Positions 6,007 to 8,034 of a DNA stretch of 8,034 nucleotides are shown piece after piece. The DNA is from Halobacteriales archaeon SW_9_67_24 (GTDB taxonomy: Archaea > Halobacteriota > Halobacteria > Halobacteriales > Halococcaceae): the NCBI GenBank assembly GCA_003022685.1, contig PXSV01000054.1:1-8034 (forward strand), in the 5' to 3' direction. Position numbers and translations under genes: made by a program. Numbering within the stretch: the stretch's first letter is position 1; the number at the start of each line of letters is the position of its first letter. The notes under the pieces were generated by a model. That model was given only the letters and a program-made list of their open reading frames with translations. It was not told the origin of the DNA and made no database searches.

Positions 6007-6816
6007 CTACGCTTCGGGACTCTCCAGCGACCGTTCGCCGAGGATCTCGACGTCGTCGCCGACCTCGATCGTCGACCCCCATTCCGACTCGGGGACCTGG
6101 GTGTTCGTCATCAGCCGGAAGGAGTGATCGAACCGAGCCGGGTCGGCCCACTCCGGGAACGTCTCCGCGCGCTTTTCGACGAAGACACGCCGGAACTCGT
6201 CGTGAACGTCGCCGGTCCGTGGATCGCGTGTCGGCACGACACACCGCTGACAGGGGTTGACGCCCCGAAGCGTCACGTCGCCGATCCGGAACGCGACGCA
6301 GTGATCGTGGTCGGCGACGAGGCGATCCTCCCAGAACGGCGGCACGCCGTTGATCTCGAGGTTCGCCCGGAAGCGGAGCCGGAGCCCCTCGACGTCGAGG
6401 GCGGGGAACCACGACGCGACCTCCCGGAGCGTGCCCGTGCTGATGACCGTCGGTCCCGAGAGCTCCGTGTCGTCGGGGTGGCCGCCGGCTCGCTCCCGTT
6501 GTAGTCGAACGGGGATGTCGAAGTGGTCGCCCAGCCATCCCTCGATCGATTCGCGATCGGCTTCGAGATCGAACTGGCGGGGATCGTCCCCGTTCTCCCG
6601 GCGGAGCGTGACGTTCGTAGAGCCAGGATCGAACGACGAGCGGAGCCGGTGGACGGCCGGCGTCCGCTTGCCGTTGACGTAGCGGCCGTCCTCGTCGACG
6701 ATGGCGTACTCGCGGTCGCCGTCGAGGCCCCCGTTCTCGACGATCCTCGTCGCGTCGCGTTCGGCGGGATCGAGCGATTTGATCGGGAAGACCGCGATGC
6801 TGGCGAGCCGTGGCAT
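6007..6816 (-). CDS. MOSC domain protein (YcbX/mARC-like, molybdenum cofactor binding)
   Basis: A 269-residue cytoplasmic protein with an N-terminal MOSC_N beta barrel (1 to about 115: IAVFPIKSL, GLDGDREYAIVDEDGRYVNG) and a C-terminal MOSC domain (about 120-262). The latter includes RFRANLEINGVPPFWEDRL (148-166) and NPCQRCVVPTRDP (187-199). Cys189 or Cys192 is expected to bind the Mo cofactor, as the conserved Cys does in mARC and YcbX. Such proteins reduce N-hydroxylated bases or handle sulfur for the molybdenum cofactor; which applies here cannot be told. Length is normal and no key motif is missing. ATG 6816 is preceded by GGAGGCGATC at 6828-6819, a strong Shine-Dalgarno match. It is convergent with the zinc-ribbon gene and appears transcribed alone. 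Confidence 0.88.
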   Translation of the reverse strand: MPRLASIAVFPIKSLDPAERDATRIVENGGLDGDREYAIVDEDGRYVNGKRTPAVHRLRSSFDPGSTNVTLRRENGDDPRQFDLEADRESIEGWLGDHFDIPVRLQRERAGGHPDDTELSGPTVISTGTLREVASWFPALDVEGLRLRFRANLEINGVPPFWEDRLVADHDHCVAFRIGDVTLRGVNPCQRCVVPTRDPRTGDVHDEFRRVFVEKRAETFPEWADPARFDHSFRLMTNTQVPESEWGSTIEVGDDVEILGERSLESPEA

Positions 6817-7176
6817 TCGATCGCCTCCGCTTTCGTGCGGCGGCTACCTACCCGTTCCGATCCGGGTCGGCCGATCGACTTGGAGAGAAGGACGTGACCA
6901 CCCCATCAAGCAGGAGGCCCAGCAGTTCGAGAACGGTCACCGCGGTCGTGGCGTATGGTGTCGTTTCTTGCGGATCGCCGTTCGGAGCCCGGAGAGGCGC
7001 TCGTCCGGCGTGTGCTCGATCGTTCCCCGGCGGACGATCCGTCTCTCCGTCCTGGATCGAAACGCCGAGCACTGTGCCGACCGGGACGGGGATCCGCGTC
7101 GTAGGGATCGTTGTAACTGTGTGCCGGTAGCCGCCGACCCCGCGCGGCATACCGAACTGACTCACAACGATCCGTA
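6817..7176. other. 360-bp stretch without a convincing gene, containing repeat copy 2
   Basis: Upstream of the MOSC gene and downstream of the oxidase remnant. Open frames exist on both strands but none has a clear family, start signal or consistent codon bias. The minus-strand frame through the repeat (about 7168-6848) ends in a hydrophobic TAVTVLELLGLLLDGVV and could be a decayed small gene. Apart from the Shine-Dalgarno sequence of the MOSC gene at its left end and the 59-bp repeat at 7110-7168 I see nothing else. Confidence 0.5.
7110..7168 (-). repeat. 59-bp repeat element, copy 2 (hairpin-forming)
   Basis: This is the inverted copy of 1396-1454 (53/59 identical). In minus-strand sense it begins 8 nt after the stop codon of the oxidase/membrane-tail remnant. 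The hairpin is better than in copy 1: CGGTA (7154-7150) pairs with TACCG (7129-7125), one T bulges, and GCCGC (7148-7144) pairs with GCGGC (7134-7130) around a 9-nt loop. The outermost GTTGTGA and TTACAAC can also pair over 7 bp, with one G-U. It resembles a structured 3' element or small RNA; its identity is unknown. Confidence 0.75.
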
Positions 7177-7344
7177 TCAGTCGGCCGGCTCGGCCGAGTC
7201 GGTGTCCTCGCTCCCTCGAACCGCGAGGAACACGCCGAGCGCGACCGGTGAGAGAACCACCATGAGCCCGCTCCCGGCGAGCGCGCCGCCCCACAGCGTC
7301 GCCAGGACTTCGCCGATCGTCGGGGGCAGCGAGGCACACTCTTC
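7177..7344 (-). pseudogene. C-terminal membrane-anchor tail of an unidentified protein, fused out of frame to the oxidase remnant
   Basis: A frame different from the oxidase piece reads EECASLPPTIGEVLATLWGG, then a hydrophobic helix with GLMVVLSPVALGVFLAV, then an acidic tail SEDTDSAEPAD and TGA (7179-7177). The pattern of one membrane helix and a short acidic cytoplasmic tail is typical of haloarchaeal surface or membrane proteins, and codon bias in this frame is good. The upstream part of the gene is missing: the sequence passes directly into the oxidase frame at about 7330-7345. I do not recognise the family. It could be the end of a neighbouring gene whose beginning went with the same deletion. 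Confidence 0.5.
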
Positions 7345-7685
7345 CCGTTGATGGTGAACACGTCGGGATTGCGCTGCCGCGGGCTGTACTGGGCGTCCTC
7401 ACCGGCCATCATCCGGTTGGGCCGGGAGTCCCACTCCTTGACGGTCATGAAGTACTCCTTGTCGGCGGGCTCGTACCCCTCCGGGTTGATCCGGAGAATG
7501 CCGTACATTCTCATGTCGATGTGGCGGTGGGTTTGGTAGTGGCAGTGATAGAGGTGCGTGCCGGGGACGTTCGCCGGAATCTCGTAGGTGTGTTTTTCGC
7601 CCGCGGGGACCTGAATCCCCGTCGTCGCGCGGCCACCCCAACCGAAGCCAGGGATTCCGTCGGCAGTCGCGAAAGGCGACTCGGT
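7335..7685 (-). pseudogene. Multicopper oxidase remnant (N- and C-terminal parts missing)
   Basis: About 117 codons of a cupredoxin-fold multicopper oxidase, related to the haloarchaeal NirK/laccase-like proteins. Visible are ATTGIQVPAGEKHTYEIPAN, the copper-ligand segment GTHLYHCHYQTHRHIDM, YGILRINPEGYEPADKEYF and VKEWDSRPNRMMAG, ending at NPDVFTINGKSVP. The first His-x-His-Gly copper site and the signal peptide, expected further upstream, are absent: the frame is closed by TGA at 7688-7686 and the MFS gene ends about 95 bp away. The C-terminal cupredoxin domain with its HPMHTH and HCHKVNH sites is also absent, the frame passing into an unrelated tail. The usual MGMYG reads MRMYG here. An exported blue-copper oxidase was probably encoded once; this copy cannot work. 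Confidence 0.82.
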
Positions 7686-7780
7686 TCACCCCCGGATCGA
7701 CGACGCCACGAACGTCGTCCTCGGGTCCGTCACTGACGGCAGGATCGACCGGGAGCCGAGGGAACGTACCACGAAGCGGC

Positions 7781-8034
7781 TCAGGCCGACTCCCGATCGC
7801 CGAACAGCGTCGTTCGGGGGAGATCGAGCCGGACGAGCACCGGGAGGGCGACGAGGACGATCCCGGCTTCGAGCGTGGCGGCGGCGAGAAAGGCCGCGCC
7901 GAAACCGACGGTGTCGGCGATCACGCCGCCGCCGACGGTACCCACGAGGAAGCCGAGACTGCCGAAGACGTTGAACCCACCCATCGCCGTCCCCCGATCG
8001 TCGGGCGCGAGGTCGGTGACGAGCGCCATCGTGG
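7781..8034 (-). CDS. C-terminal part of an MFS transporter (partial)
   Basis: The frame enters from the right edge and stops at TGA (7783-7781); 83 codons are visible. MALVTDLAPDDRGTAMGGFN is the cytoplasmic loop motif of the C-terminal half of major facilitator transporters (D-x-x-P-x-x-R-G), followed by two hydrophobic helices (GSLGFLVGTVGGGVIADTVG and FLAAATLEAGIVLVALPVLV) and a polar tail ending GDRESA. It would be an inner-membrane secondary transporter; the substrate is not visible. It lies upstream of the oxidase remnant on the same strand. Confidence 0.85.
   Translation of the reverse strand, partial: TMALVTDLAPDDRGTAMGGFNVFGSLGFLVGTVGGGVIADTVGFGAAFLAAATLEAGIVLVALPVLVRLDLPRTTLFGDRESA

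Noticed and set aside
6848..7168. Minus-strand frame through repeat copy 2 as a small conserved protein (FGMPRGVGGYRHTVTTIP...)
   Set aside because: Differences between the two repeat copies do not favour synonymous positions in this frame, and similarity stops abruptly at the repeat end, so a protein does not explain the conservation well.
1396..7168. The two 59-bp repeats as terminal inverted repeats of one 5.8-kb transposon
   Set aside because: No transposase or integrase lies between them, the content is ordinary metabolic genes, the copies differ at 6 positions, and no target-site duplication is evident.
7650..7800. Plus-strand frame with strong third-position GC (SVHPRIDDATNVVLGSVTDG...)
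   Set aside because: No start signal or family, and it runs into Arg-rich shadow sequence antisense to the MFS gene. It may be a leftover of a deleted gene in the gap 7686-7780, but evidence is weak.
1..8034. CRISPR arrays, tRNA or rRNA genes
   Set aside because: No regularly spaced repeats and no cloverleaf or rRNA-like segments were seen on either strand.

Overview
The window is high-GC DNA with acidic, Asp/Glu-rich proteins and strong G/C preference at third codon positions. Together with the families present (haloarchaeal-type pyruvate kinase with a C-terminal swivelling domain, a TrmB regulator, a Gfo/Idh-type xylose dehydrogenase, a small haloarchaeal zinc ribbon) this points to a halophilic archaeon (Halobacteria). 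The genus cannot be fixed from the sequence alone.

Layout, left to right. Positions 2-76 are the end of a sugar ABC transporter permease, followed on the same strand by its ATPase (107-1276). A 237-bp convergent gap holds a perfect hairpin after the ATPase, a 59-bp repeat element (1396-1454), and a T-tract terminator for the next gene. On the minus strand follow a broken D-xylose dehydrogenase gene (2535-1514), pyruvate kinase (4376-2712) and a TrmB-type regulator (5571-4534). A 56-residue zinc ribbon protein (5694-5864, plus) diverges from trmB. A MOSC-domain protein (6816-6007, minus) comes next. It is followed by a 360-bp stretch without a convincing gene that carries the second, inverted copy of the 59-bp repeat (7110-7168). 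Then come the remains of a multicopper oxidase joined to an unrelated-looking membrane-anchor tail (7685-7177), and finally the C-terminus of an MFS transporter (8034-7781), cut by the window edge.

The left two thirds form a sugar-catabolism neighbourhood: uptake of a sugar (ABC permease and ATPase), oxidation of xylose (xacA), the last step of glycolysis (pyk), and a TrmB regulator, a family known to control glycolytic and gluconeogenic genes in haloarchaea. A palindrome (TACTCA-N15-TGAGTA) overlaps the trmB promoter, and the same TACTCA hexamer occurs upstream of pyk.

The most striking feature is damage. Three genes have lost internal segments. xacA lost about 70 nt with a frameshift, removing the Gfo/Idh EKP catalytic motif. 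pyk lost roughly 27-30 codons in frame, removing the segment with the catalytic Lys and metal-binding Glu. The multicopper oxidase lost both ends and is fused out of frame to another tail. Whether this is real gene decay or an assembly artefact cannot be decided from the sequence. The second notable item is the pair of 59-bp repeats (53/59 identical, inverted orientation, about 5.7 kb apart), each able to fold into a hairpin and each lying 3' of a gene. I found no rRNA, tRNA, CRISPR array or intact insertion sequence.
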